A DNA stretch of 64,000 nt from Armigeres subalbatus (Eukaryota > Arthropoda > Insecta > Diptera > Culicidae), in NCBI RefSeq assembly GCF_024139115.2, contig NC_085139.1:11255533-11319532 (forward strand). The letters are read 5' to 3'. Both the position numbers and the translations under genes were made by a program. The notes beneath the pieces were generated by a model. It was not told where the DNA came from. It did not search any database and saw nothing but the letters and a program-made list of their open reading frames with translations. This document shows positions 10,727 to 23,054 of this stretch, one piece after another. Position 1 is the first letter of the stretch; every line of letters starts with the position of its first letter.

Positions 10727-12535
10727 TTGTCATTAATCTCATTTGCATAAATAATTCTGAATATGATACATGTGATGACAAGATCCATTTTTCATCAAAT
10801 CATTTCGTTCATAGTAACTAATTCCCTTGAGTCGCCCACAAACACTCACACAAGTAAGCCTGACTTAAGGATACCAAAGTGGCACATAGTTACCGGAGCT
10901 AATTGATTCTAATGCAACCGTATCGCTGTGACGGCATCCGAGCAAGATTAGAACCACTCAACGCACAATGATTGCGGCCACCGGAGGATAATTATGTTTA
11001 TGTGGAGAGCGGAGCCGTGGCTCACAAGACCACGATTGCAGAGGATTAGTCTCCTGCCTGTATCTCCGCTGCCATGGCATTGGCCTGTGTCGGCTCCAAA
11101 TCCTGGCGGTTTACAGTGTTCAAGTAATTAACCTGTATCGAAAACCACACCGACGGCTCTGTGGTTGGAGGATATACGCAAAAACTGACTCGATTGTGTC
11201 TCTACAATGTTGGTTTGCTCTCGGAAAAATTATGCGAAAGGGACCCAATGCCATTTAACGAAGATTTGGAGAATATATTGACAAAGTTTATGCTTGATAA
11301 CTTTAATATAATTCCGAAAGGTTACTGGATCGTGGTTTTGATAATACTTTCATCTGTATAATATGGTGGAAGATTGACTTTACTACGATGTTGGTGTAAT
11401 CACTGAGCCTCTTATCGGCTCAGGATTTCCCAAAGCTTAACACGTTATGCTGAGCCTTATTTGTGCCAATTGATGAAAAACCTGAACTCCGTGATGAAAT
11501 TTCAGTTTATTATATTTGCTTATTTGCATTGATGCAAAAAATACGACTCGGCTTTTTTTATACCGCATTATTTTCTTCCATATGAACTGAAAAGCTCGTG
11601 CATACGAGGCAAATTATCAGCTTAGAATTTTCAAGCATTTTAAAACAGTTCCCCCAAACACCCACGAGTTCCACCAACAGCCGATTGGGCTACGGTTTGA
11701 TCACCACGGCTTCAACCAGCCTACAATGCACCCAGCCGTTAGAATTTACGCGGCTTTCCGAAACTCCTTTCGATCCATTTATTTCATCGCCTGCACAGCA
11801 GAGGTGAAACAAATAGACCCTCTATTCAGATTGTGCAGAAACGGCATCGTCTGAAATGCGATTCGAAACATCTTCGCCCATTGAATAATTAGTAACGGGA
11901 TTGGTTCGATTTCGATTTCCCAGCACAGGCTTTCCCACCTGGAATGCGACAACTTTACCACACCCCATTGAGGTACCCACGGCACCAACAAAGCAAATTC
12001 AATTGGTTTTAATGACCCCATTTGAAATTTAATTGTTCCATGTTCCACCTTCGAGAGATGGTTTGCTTTCACTGCGATGTCACACTTTTCCCTTCTTCAT
12101 TTGGGAGGCGAAAGCACCGCCAAACTAGTTTTCCTCACACAGGGTACCGGTTCGCCTCTTCTCACACGTTCTATGCCGAAAGATAAGCCCATGAAAAGGC
12201 AACATGGTTGTAAAACAGAGTTTTATCAGGTTGTGTCGGAAACTTTTTCCGCTCTGTTTTCTGTCCTCCGAAATGAGCTGAGCATCATGTCTGTCTACCT
12301 TGTATGGAGTGTTTCCGCCGTAGCTGGAAGCTGAAATATGAACAATTTCCGAGCTCCTGCCTCTGATTTCATGGGGAGCCATAATGTGCTCCGAAAATTG
12401 AAAACTGAAACTGGTTGAAAATGCATCCAACGTATCGTCGCTCCGGCCACAGTATCACCAATGCATCAAGTGAGGAGTGGAGTAAACTTCACACCTGAAA
12501 CAGAAAGCTGATGCCAATCACTCACCTCAACGCAG
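10727..12535. other. Unassigned sequence
   Basis: About 1.8 kb with no gene or repeat that I can name. Overlapping short frames at 11.6-12.4 kb lie on both strands, none with a motif. It could be unique intergenic or intronic DNA. Confidence 0.4.
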
Positions 12536-12745
12536 GGGCCAAAATTCCAGGAAAAACATCTGAGAACTTCATGTTGCAGGTTTTGGAGAAATTCCGGGAA
12601 CAACTTTTCAACATCTCCTCACAGATACATATTTTGGAGGAATGCTCAAAAAAATATCCTGAAAGTATCCTAATGAGAGTATGAACAGACTTAGACAGAA
12701 AGAAGTTCTGAGAAAAACCTCCGCGGAACAATTTCAGAGGAGTAC
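12536..12745. repeat. Degenerate GGAATTYC-type array
   Basis: Loose repetition of words like AAATTCCGGGAACA, TTTTGGAGGAATG and CTGAGAAAAACCTCCGCGGA. It resembles the longer arrays at 27.7, 31.8, 35.4 and 38.5 kb. Confidence 0.4.
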
Positions 12746-14617
12746 ACGATATTGGCTTAGTTTCTTTGATGTTATTACGAATGTAGTCGAAATTTGTTAA
12801 AATGAATGAAGGAAACAGAAGTTATATTTCATTCATCGTTAATATACTTGTCTCGTGTTGTAAACCGCATCTCTGATAATAGAAACGAAAATAACATTTT
12901 TCTCCCGTTATTAAAGTTAATTTATTTTTGATTATAATTATGGCATCAATAATAATCATATCATCAAAGTTAATATTTGACCGATCGTCGAACGGCATCA
13001 AAGATGAAGCTTAAAACAAAGGTGAAATACCATTCTAATACGTAATTTCTAAATGAAGTATATGAAGGAGTACAACTTTCTGCATCAACGTAGAACGAAG
13101 ACTTTTTAAATAAATTATCAAAAGGGATTTTCAGATAAAATGATTCTCGACAATAGCCGAATGTTATCTGACAGAGATGCGCTATGAGCTGAATTGATTG
13201 AACAACTAAATTGGCAAACCAACCGAAAACTGCGCGGCTTTTGGCGTTAAACGGCTTTACGTACCGTGGAGAAACTTAGCAATTTGAATAATGACATAAA
13301 AACAGTTAGCGATTCTCTTTGATGTTGAGAAAAGCATAACAAAAGAATATTGCTTACGTGGACCTGTCCTACTAAAGCCAGTTTTATAGTTATGTCAACA
13401 AATCGCTTTGTCTCTGCGGATTTGAATGAAAAATGGGACAAATTTAAACAGATAATCAACTCACTCCCTCACTCTTACAATCACCAACGCCATCACGTGA
13501 TAGATTCTCAATCAATCTGTCAATTGCAGATCCGGAATTAGGAAACGAATGATTTTTCGAGCCTGAACAAAGTTGATGGCTTTGATGGCCGAATCGATTA
13601 AGTAGTTGCGCGCCTACTGTTGGTAACTGAATCAAGAAAGTTGAATGGTTTTCCGAATAGTTTTTATAATCGAGTTCTCCGACTTGATGCAGACATCAAA
13701 ACAGAGAATCGAAAGTCACAAACATTTTATGTGCGTTAAAGGCACACATAACCATAGTAGGCGACTCCTGCCCTGCGAGTAACCATCGACGAAAAACGAC
13801 GACGACACACAGAATTCTGATCCGTATCCGGAGCAGGGATAAAACAAACTGCGAAATGCAGGACGGGCGGAAACCGATGGTAAAATTCAATGTAATTCGA
13901 TTCATTCCTTCGTCCAGTCCCCTGGCACTGGGCAAGGGCAGTTCGTTCTAAATATTTTGCTGGCGACAACGGCTCTCCCCATGGTCTGGTCGAATTTGAT
14001 GATCGTTCATCAGCACTTCTCAATCTGTCTCATAAGATTCAGCAAGCCGAAAGTTTTATACATAGTAACGATGCATTTAGGAGCTTTGGTGCAATTTGTT
14101 AAATTGCCCAAGTAACGCTTCGAACTTGATCGCTTTTCCAAATTGAAACTCGCTAATAAAACTGCAAACTTCACGATTGTTTTAATGCTTTTCAGGTAAC
14201 AAAAACACGTTGAGAAACACAATCCCGTAGAATGGAAGGTCGGAAAATTGCTTCCCACCGTAACAGGCGTGTCAATTTGTTATTGAATTTTATTTCATAT
14301 ATCGTCGATTCGCAGCACTTTCATCTTCGTTTCTAAACGATTTTATTACCATTTATTAGTAAAGCAACAAAAAATTATTTTATTTCACCATCAAATCGAT
14401 TGTTTAGGAGCTGCTGCTCACATCAGATCAGCAGACTAAGTGCGCGAAGTCCATGACATTCTGCAATTAAAATAGAGAACGGATCTCCAGAGAGGTGGAA
14501 TATGCTATTTTCCAGAAACTTTTGACGACATTTTAATGACACTGGCATTCTGTCTATCAATATTGTTTGTTCAAATCAGAGTTCATTTTGATTGCTTCTG
14601 TGATTCAAGAAACAATC
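12746..14617. other. Unassigned AT-rich sequence
   Basis: No supported feature. Small frames at 13.2-14.2 kb overlap on opposite strands and lack motifs. Confidence 0.4.
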
Positions 14618-14619
14618 TA

Positions 14620-15151
14620 CAGGTGTCTGCAAATTATCCGTACAATAAGACAGGTTTTTAAACATTTTGAATAAATTAAAGAACCAGCATTGCATGTTAT
14701 TAGAATAGGACTACATAAACCAAGCTGAATTTGTTCACATTAAATGACCCTGTATCCGAGTACAGCCTTCGATCGTGTTGAAAAAAATTCAGATGGCCGC
14801 AGTGCCGTACATTTACATTGATACTTTTCAACATTTTTGACGATTGTGACATGATTTCAAATGTCTGATAATATGTTCGGTGTTTTGATGGCTGTTTATT
14901 TCAAGATGGACCATATGAAATGATAATTAACCAAATCGGGTAAGAAGAAAATTCCTTTTGTTCGGAAAACGAAAAAAAGCATTCACAAAGACTGATTTTT
15001 TTATATATGAAATGACGCTCAGTGTTCTAGAATATAAGATCTGTTAAGCGCTACTGAGTTGTTATGTCCAATAGCTCAAATTCAATCCATTATTGTCTGT
15101 TTTTCTCTGTAGAAGCAAACTATAAAATCTGTACGATAATTTGGACACCCG
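14620..15151. mobile_element. Tc1/mariner-like nonautonomous element
   Basis: The left terminus CAGGTGTCTGCAAATTATCC is inverted at the right as GATAATTTGGACACCCG. Both ends are flanked by TA (14,618-14,619 and 15,152-15,153), the target duplication of Tc1/mariner elements, and the terminal motif CAGGTGTCCAAATTATCG is typical of that superfamily. The 532-bp interior has no transposase frame. Confidence 0.8.
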
Positions 15152-15199
15152 TAATGGTTATGTGATTATTTACAATTTTGTTAATACAGGGTTAGACAA

Positions 15200-15375
15200 A
15201 AGGCTGAGATGGTTGGTATACTATTTCGCCGAAAACCATTTCGCGGAAATATTTTTCGCGGTACGACATTTCGAATGTATAGACTCTCCGAAACACATTT
15301 GCGATTGCACATTTTTCCGAAAGATATTTCAGGAATGTACTTTTCACTGAAAATCATTCCGAATGCCTTAGCGAT
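15200..15375. repeat. Diverged TTTCGCCGAAA-type repeat
   Basis: Successive clauses such as TTTCGCCGAAAACC, ATTTCGCGGAAATA and CTCCGAAACACATTT. They look like a decayed copy of the TTCGGCC repeat at 43.2-44.06 kb. Confidence 0.45.
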
Positions 15376-15439
15376 CTAATTAGAATAATTATATTGCTTT
15401 GCCTAGATGTGTGGGTTTGACAGTCCTCTGTAAACCTCT

Positions 15440-18262
15440 ATAAAAGCTGCATGTATCGCAAGTAGGTCCCACTCAAAGCGACCGTGCTGCCGCCAAAGCA
15501 CACGCAAGTCCAGTGTTAGGTGGGACGCTAAACACCCTGACACGACGGCCCTCTGACGAGACAGAGGTTTGCGCTGGCCCAATAACGCCTAGAAAACCAA
15601 CTCATTAATATGAACAATATAAGAGATAATGCGACTCGATAAAATCGGCAAAGACCTGGACGAACAGGATCACGATTGGAGCTTAACATGGAATTGCAAG
15701 TCGCTAGTTTCGCAGGGTGCGACAGGATGATCTACGATGAATTACATCCCCGCAACTTCGATGCCGTGGTGCTGCAGGAGATTTGCTGGACAGGACAGAA
15801 AGTGTGGAAAAGCAGGCATCGAGCGACTACCTTCTACCAAAGCTGCTGGCACCACCAACGAGCTGGGAAACCGGCTTCATAGTGCTGGGTAAGATGCGCC
15901 AACGCGTGATTGGGTGGCAGCCTATAGCATCATCAACGTGCACTGCCCAATCGAAGGGAGACCTGACGACGAGAAAGAAGCGTTCTACGCACAGCTGGAG
16001 CAGAGCATACGATGGATCCACTGCGGGACGTTAAAATCGTCATCGGTGACACGAACGCACAGGTAGGAAGGAGGAATGAGACCGGTCATCGGACCGGATA
16101 GTCTGCACATCGCATCGAATGACAACGGCCAACGATGCATAACTTCGCCAGCCTCCGCGGAATTGTAGTCCGAAGCACCTCTTTCCCGCAAAAATATCAC
16201 AGCGCGCACACTGGAGATCACCTAACCAAGAAACGGAAATCAAATCGACCACGTTCTAATCGACGGTAAATTCTTCCGACATCACGAACGTCCGCACTTA
16301 CTGGCAGGTGCGAATATTGAACTGACCACCACCTCGTGCAGAGCTGCCTGCGCTCTAAAACTCTCGACGGTGTCAACAGCGTCGAAGGTCGGACGCCGCT
16401 AATACTGGCGGCTACAAGATGGTAGACAGCCCAAGAATACGCGCGCACTGGAAGGGACTCCAACGGAAGAGAGCCAGGCGCAGCGTCTCGAAGATGGCTG
16501 AGAGATATTCCATACGCCTGAGCCCAATCGCGCTGCACGGCACGGTGCCCTCGGATCAGAGAAACGACTGGTAGGACGGCGAATGTGAGCAGTTAGTGGA
16601 AGAGAGAATGCAGCATGGGCGAGATTACGTAACACGGCACGAGGGCGAACGAGGCAATGATAAACAGGCGCGAACAGAAAAACTGATTTTCGGAGGAAAA
16701 GGCCAGCAAGAAGATCGAGACCGTGAAGAAACGGAGCAACTGACGCTAATAACTACACGAAAGTTCTATGAGAAGTTAAACGTCAGTAAGGGCCACGTGC
16801 CACAGCCTGATATGTGTAAGGACATAAACGGAACCTTCTTACGAAGAGCGTGAGGTGATCCAAAGGTGGCGGCAGCACTACGGAGAACACCTGAATGGCG
16901 ATGTGGCAGACGAAGATGGCGGTATGGTGATGGACCTGGGAGAACGGCAGGAATATAATTCACCGACTCCGGACTCCAGGAATCCAGGAGGAGATTGGCG
17001 GCTGAAGAAAACAAAGCCCTGGGTGACTCAACTACCAGGAGAGCTATTTAAACACGGTGGTGAAGTCCGGGAGAGCGCGCACGTCACCCAAGATTTGGGA
17101 GGAGGAAGTTTTAGCAGAGTGGATGGAGAGGTGTCGCTGTCCCATCTACAAAAAAGGCGATAAGCTGATTGTAAAGCAACTACCGCGCAATCACATTGCT
17201 GAACGCCGCCTACAAGGACTCTCCCAAATTTTATGCCGTCGACTAGCACCAACTGCAAGGAGTTCGGGGCGTACCAGGCGGGTTTTATGGATGAACGCTC
17301 CACCACGGACCAGGTATTCGCCATTCGTATTGAAGAAATCGCGAACATAACGTGCCCACACATCATCTATTTATCGACTTCAAAGCGCTATGATACAACT
17401 GATCGGGACCAGCATGGCAGCTAATGCACGAACACGGTTTTCCGGATAACTGACACGGTTGATCAAAGCGACGATGGATCGGGTGAGTGCGTAGTTCGAG
17501 TTTCAGGGCATTCTCGAGTCCTTCGAAACCCGTAGAGGTATGGCAAGGTGAGGTCTTCGTGTTTGCTTATTCAACATCGCTTTGGAAGGGTAATACAAGA
17601 GCAGGGGATTAATCACGAGTGGTACACTCTATAAGTCCGTCCAGCTATTTGGTTTCGCGACGACATAGATATTATGGCACGTAACTTTGAAAGATGGATA
17701 AGTACATCAGACTGAAGAGGAAGCCTAAGGATTGGACTAGTCAACACGTCGGAAGACGAAGCATGATAGGCAGAGGTCAGAGAAGAATAGTGGAGCCACC
17801 CACGCGAGTTTGCATCGGTGGTGACGAAATCTGATGGTAGAAGAATTTGTACTTGGGCTCACTGGTGACCGCCGAAAAATGACACCAGCAGAGAAATTCG
17901 GAGACGTCAGTGGCTGGAAATCGTAGCACTTTGACTCGCAAGACGCTCTGATCGAATAGAGTTCGCCGCTCGTACCAAACTGACAATCTGTTGAGAACCA
18001 TCCATCGTTCACACCGCGAAAATCGGACGACTGCGATGGCCGGGCACGTAGCCAGAATGTCGGACAGTAACCGCGAAAATTTCGACAACGATCCGACGGG
18101 CACAAGAAGGCGAGGTGCGCAGCGGGCAAGGTGGACTGATCAGGTGGAAGATGACTTGCGGACCCTCCGCAGACTGCGTGGTTGGCGACGAGCCATGGAC
18201 CGAGGAATGGAGAAGACTTTCTACCGCACAGGCCACTTCGGCCTTAGTCTGATTAAATAATA
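15440..18262 (+). mobile_element. RTE-like LINE, near full-length but decayed
   Basis: A 5' leader (about 15,470-15,600) precedes an apurinic-type endonuclease: TWNCKSL, FDAVVLQEICWTGQ, SIINVHCPIEGRPDDEKEAF, DVKIVIGDTNAQVGR, IDHVLIDGKFF and TDHHLV, spread over three frames (about 15,690-16,340). RT follows: WKKGDKL-type CPIYKKGDKL, AYQAGFMDERSTTDQVFAIR, a DFK-AYDT block, and the catalytic box, which reads FRDDIDIMARNFER (the second copy at 42 kb has FADD). The C-terminus VARMSDSN, DPTGTRRRGAQRARW ends near 18,260 with a TTAAATAATAATAA tail. Compared with the 42-kb copy, about 175 bp (its 42,598-42,772) are missing at about 17,990, joined at a 2-bp CT overlap. Many stops; inactive. The RTE clade is my inference from the endonuclease and the RWAGHVARM-type tail. 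Confidence 0.82.
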
Positions 18263-18269
18263 ATAACGC

Positions 18270-18868
18270 CAGTATAAGGCGAAAGGAGTTGGTGATTCCT
18301 TCTACCCCTCTGCCTTTGTTTTGGCTGTGCGGTTAGCGACGTTAACTCTAGACGGTAGGCTATGGAGCGTTCGATTCCGCCCCAGCCAGGAGAAAACTTT
18401 TCGTAATCGAAAAATTCTCCACCGGTCCACTGGGTGCGTGTCCGTCCGAGTTCAGGTGGGTGTTCAATCTGCATGACCTCTGGTTTAAGACGGTGTTCTG
18501 TCTCTTTCAACAGAAGTTGATAACGTATCTTTTCAAAGAACGAGGTCTTTCGGTATAAAGCAAAGGGAGAGGTAATGCCTCCTTGAAATGGATGTCTGCC
18601 CGGAATAAGCCAGGAGTGATAATGTTCTTTGAAGAACGCATCACCCGGCATAAGGCAAAGGAAGGTAATGCTTTAAATGGATGCGTCTGCCCGGTATAAC
18701 GCGAAGAAAGGATAATGACATCTTTAAATGGTGAAGTTCGGCCCTATAAGGTGAAAGGAGGATAAAGCGTTCTTTAAAAAACCGCGTCTATATGATATGG
18801 CGAAGGAGATGCCTTTGAAGTACACGTCTGCCCGGTATAAGGCAAAAGGAGGATATACGCCTGTTCTG
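18270..18868. repeat. Minisatellite, ~55-60-bp unit, interrupted by a SINE
   Basis: Repeated clauses of the type TCTGCCCGGTATAAGGCAAA followed by GGAGGATAATGCC and CTTTAAATGG recur about seven times between 18,530 and 18,868. A first partial unit (CCAGTATAAGGCGAAAGGAG) lies at 18,279, before the inserted SINE. Units are diverged, with indels. Confidence 0.7.
18316..18490 (+). mobile_element. tRNA-derived SINE inside the minisatellite
   Basis: A degenerate A-box region (GGCTGTGCGGTTAGCGACG) and a B-box GCGTTCGATTCCG at about 18,370 mark a tRNA-like head. A body follows with AGGAGAAAACTTTTCG and CCACTGGGTGCGTGTCCGTC. It splits the minisatellite, whose units resume to its right. Confidence 0.6.
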
Positions 18869-19029
18869 GCAGCACGGACGGTGACAAACCTTTCTGCACG
18901 AACTGCAGAATCCGGATGGCATGAGCAAACGAATACCTATTTGATTTTTACTACTATACTACACTACAACCAGTGACAGAGCACCGAATAGAAGATAATG
19001 CAAGTACGCCATCACGGTTGTTTTTGTAT
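18869..19029. other. Unassigned spacer
   Basis: Short segment between the minisatellite and the BEL-like leader. Nothing recognised. Confidence 0.4.
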
Positions 19030-19560
19030 AGACTAGTTGTTACACATGCTTTGTTCAGGAGGCCTCGTGGATTATCGTGGAAATTATTATTTCTCACAAA
19101 GAGCCAAATTTATACTTTTGAGGAGATTAATAATAGCTCTGGGAGCGGTAAGGATGCGTAAACATAAATTGTATAGCTGGATCTTACAAATTATCGCATT
19201 AATCGACAGAATAACAATTGTATGCTAGTACCTGGTGCTGATGATAGCTTGAAATATAGTACATCTTAGAGTTGTAAGGCAAATTACGAGTGCACCTAGA
19301 ATGAATTATTTATATAAACGCCATCTGGACAGGGAGGTGACTTTGGAAATCTGGCAGTTCTGTAGGGCTTTAGGACCGGTAGAGAAAAATTAATTGTATG
19401 TATCGCAGACATATTTTTGGATAAAAGTTCAAATAAAATCTATATTTCAGCTTTGAGCTGCGCATACAAACGCCGCTGCGAGAACTTCTTTCTAGCAACC
19501 AACATTCTTAGGTGGAATCTCTGCACCTAACGAAAGGGGACTGTGCCGTCCAATCTCGGG
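19030..19560 (+). promoter_or_regulatory. Candidate LTR/leader of the BEL/Pao remnant
   Basis: Lies just upstream of the gag homology and has LTR-like landmarks in order: TGTTACACATGC near the left, TTTATATAAACGCC (TATA-like, about 19,306) and AATAAAATC (polyadenylation-like, about 19,432). No second LTR is visible in the window, so the limits are guesses. Confidence 0.35.
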
Positions 19561-19639
19561 ATGGTTTAGGTTTTGAAGAACGGATTGCAAATCTTTAGGA
19601 GTGGATATCAAGGAGTGAACTCAATCCTTATCCACCATA

Positions 19640-21440
19640 CGGAGCGAGATTGACGTCGAGTCGTGGAGGCGGTACAACACGGAACGGAACGGAATACAAT
19701 CTGTTTCGCATAGGCATAGTGCTAAAACTCCTACGTTTTCCGGAGATCCGGAAGAGTGCCCATATTCGTCAACAGTTTGAGATCGCCAATATACCTGGTG
19801 GTTTAACGGATGTGGAGAATCTTATTCGTCGCGAGTGCTTGCGGGGCCTAGCGGAGGCTGTTCTGATAAAATTGATGTTTCTTCACAGCGTGACGAATAC
19901 GGAAGACTGGACCCACTAGTGAAAACTTCGGAACAAAGTTCGCTGAGTAGGCCCCAAATCGGAATGATTAGAAACACTCATAAACTGGGTTGAACGTCGA
20001 GCAGCCATGCGACCATTTGGAGGCCGCAATCTCCAGGACACTTGTCGAACTCCACCTACTTGGTGAGCTAGTGAGAAATTCCATTCTGCATCCATAAAGC
20101 TAGAATGGGCAAGGTACAAGCGAGCATACAGTGATCCGACTTTGAAACATGCGCATTTCATGGAGGATAGTGAGGTCACCGCGCCATTATGCGTGATCTA
20201 CCTTGCCACAGAAAAGGACAGAACTCGTGAAAGAGGACAACCTTTACACTCACGAAAATGTGCCCGATACATACACCCGCAGCGAAGAGGACAACCCGTC
20301 CATATGCGCCAAACCGATCATCGAGTATATGCAGAGCTTCCAGCCCGGATTAGAAGCCGTTTGAAAGCCGTCGAACGTTGGAAGTGTGCGAATTTGCTTA
20401 AGGGATCACGGTCAATGGAGATGTGCCGTAGGATCTGATGCAACGTTCCAAGTTGCAAAGTACGTCACCATCTATTACTTCATCGCGCCCGCCAGATCAA
20501 CGCCGGCATCAAGTGCAAAGACTGATTGCTAACACTCATTCAACAATAAGGCAGATGCGAAACGTTCGCCGATGTTGATGCTGGAACGCCACACAGTCGA
20601 GAACTCAATCTTCCGATGCAAAGCCTCAGCCATCGGAAAGTTATCGGAGGCTTTCTTATCTCAGAAACCTACCGGTGCTACCGACAAGCCACCTGAGAAT
20701 TCTTCTCGGACTGGAAAGTTTGACCTTTTTGCACCGCATGCGATGCTGACAGAGCTGGACGACTTGATTCGGCAACAATTTACATTGAAGAAATGTTATC
20801 ACGCAACACCGTCGCTAGAATCCGCCGAAGACAAACAAGCGCGGGAAATATTGGAAAGTTCTACAACGTTCAAGAGGGCATGAACCGAGCTCCTCTGCAA
20901 ATCGACTATGTCGAACTCCCAATAAGGCTTCTTCCGCCTCAGCCTCGAGGCTCAACTAGCGGGATGTTAACCTTACAAACAGTGTGAACCAGCAGATTAT
21001 CGATTACACAAGCTAAACCGAAGAGGAACTGGTGAAATCAACGGATACAAGTTTATTTACCCCTCGGCTTGTACGCATCCAGAAAAGCAAAAAAGAGGCT
21101 AGTATGGGACGGAAAGGCGCAGGTGAATGGGGTCTCTCTCCTCTCAGCTATTGAAAGGTCCTGACTATTGGTTTTGCTTCCGTCCTAATTTGAAATTTCG
21201 AGAGAAACGCGGATTTGAGGCGATATCCGAGAAATGTTCTTGTAGCCTGAATGAGACACTTGACAAATATTTTCAGTGCTTCTTATTTCTTTCGATCTCG
21301 AATCTCCAGAGGTTTTTATTCTGGTCGTGCAAATGTTAAGCGCAACTCAGGCGCAATATGCACAGCCCTGCGTCGTACAACATGAACTACGAGTGAATCT
21401 AGACAAATGGGCGAACGAATTTCCTTCACACACTTCCGCG
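19640..21440 (+). mobile_element. BEL/Pao LTR retrotransposon gag-pol remnant
   Basis: Gag pieces: LTDVENLIRRECLRGLAEAV (about 19,800-19,865), LETLINWVERRAAM, then IKLEWARYKRAYSDPTLK (about 20,095-20,145). A BEL-type zinc knuckle follows as CNVPSCKVRHHLLLH (about 20,440). Start of RT: LTELDDLIRQQF and ESAEDKQAREILESS (20,750-20,865), the hallmark BEL linker before RT, then VNGVSLLSQLLKGPD (about 21,124-21,170), FREKRGFEAISEKC, and VFILVVQMLSATQAQYA (about 21,310-21,360), which corresponds to the block before the catalytic YVDD. The YVDD box itself, RNase H and integrase are absent. Sequence switches to R1-like LINE near 21,450. Numerous frameshifts and stops. Confidence 0.82.
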
Positions 21441-21479
21441 TCGGCACTTTCGCCTAACTAACCAATCCAGTTAGTACTG

Positions 21480-22290
21480 CTTGTCGATTGTCTGACCGGC
21501 GCGCCAGATTCTGCAAGCCGCAGGCAATCTGAGTGGTTGCGTCGAGACTGCGTTCCATCTCCACCGCTTGACACATCCTCGGATTAGGCTATCCGGAGTG
21601 TCCCGCTGCAAACGTCTAGCATTGCTCTTCTTTCGACGTTGAAAGAGGATACGAACAGTATGTGCCCAGCTGGTCAACACCTGGGCAGCTAGGATGGGAC
21701 TCATGGTGCTCCAAACCTGGTGGTTCTGAAACAGCCATGGCCTGACAGGAATTGTGTCAGACGGAGTCCCAAGTGTCGGCATAGATTAGTAGACCTCCTG
21801 CAGAGCTAAAACTTTGGCTTGACCCAATTTTAACTGGCAACGGATGCTTCAAGGGTACCCCACAGGTTCGGAACGTGGCTTCTCCCGCCTGTTTGCAATG
21901 CCCAGACGACAGAAACGGCTGAACACATCCTGTTCATATGTCCCCGGTTCGAAACTGGAGAGGCGTGCGAAGGTTGGAAGCATGCGAACGGACACACCAC
22001 CGATAACATCGTCAGAAAATGTCCCAGAACCCAGAACAGTGGAGAGCGGTTGCAGAGCGACGTCCAGTATTGCTGACATCCTACAACGAAGCTGGCGAAT
22101 AGAGCAGCAGCAGGCAGCCTTTACGGATAGCGGACCGCATGAGGCCCGCCGCGGATGTGTCATATATATGTCGATAATGAATGGGAACGCCGCGCCAGCT
22201 AACGCGCGTAGCAGCAGAACGTGGCGAACGGCCGGTTTCGGGGCGAGTTCCCGCTTACGGGGAACTTCGTCGAAGTAGGTTAGATCCGCC
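21480..22290 (+). mobile_element. R1-like LINE 3' end remnant
   Basis: The plus strand reads LDPILTGNGCFKGTPQV and then ACLQCPDD. After one frame change it reads ETAEHILFICPRFETGEAC. This is the C-terminal region of R1-clade LINE ORF2: LTGHGCF-like text followed by a C-x2-C...H-x4-C zinc motif (here the final C lies in ICPRF). The segment after it, RSWRIEQQQAAF, SGPHEARRGCVIYMS and AANARSSRTWRTAGFG, fits the variable tail. The minus-strand frames here are shadows. Confidence 0.7.
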
Positions 22291-23050
22291 GTCGGGGACT
22301 CTGAATCGATCGCGATCGCGGGAGCAAATGGTTAGGAATATGGTAAGAGTGATTGGTGCAAGGCAATCGAAATCGTTCATGGGTAGGCTAGGCCCTCTGC
22401 CGGAGACCGCTGAGTAGATCGTGGCGCGCGAACGCACTGGCTTCGTCGTCGGGACACCATTGAACGAACACTATCGGCACGAACATCTGGATTGCATTCT
22501 CGGCACTCGTCCGGTCAGCCGTTGAAGTGAGAATGGGGGAAGGACTTGAGGGATCTATGAACATGCTAACCAGGTGAAAGCGTAGTGTTGGTAATGAACA
22601 GCCTAAGGATACGGGTCGTCGGTATCGGGAAGCTCCGCGCCGGGAGACTTGTCGGAGCAGGGACAGATCCGCCGCATGGGACTATCTGAGAGCCGCAAAT
22701 GTTGAGGCCAAATGGCTCTAAAATAAAAAGGAAAAGATGTGGTACTAAATGGCCAAGGAAAAAAGGCAATGCCAATGTGTGTGCTTGCTGGCACCAACAA
22801 GAAAGCCGAAGGACTCAGACGTAGAACAAAAACATCGAAGAGAGGAACTGGAAGTGTCGTTTTGGGAGGAGTATTTCAGTAATACTGTTAGTAGTCCTGG
22901 GGCAACAGGGCATCAGAGGAGAGTGTAATTCAGTAACCTTCTGTTATTGCGGGTCCAGTCTGGCCTTCTGCTCTACGCGTCAATCCCCAACTCCTGAGTG
23001 ATAATTCCAGGTGTCTGTATGCCGATTTGCTTCATCCTCTGTGCAAAAAA
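22291..23050. other. Unassigned, possibly LINE 3' untranslated remains
   Basis: Follows the R1-like C-terminus and may include its 3' untranslated region, but no motif proves it. A purine-rich stretch lies at 22,720-22,860. Confidence 0.35.
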
Positions 23051-23054
23051 AACA

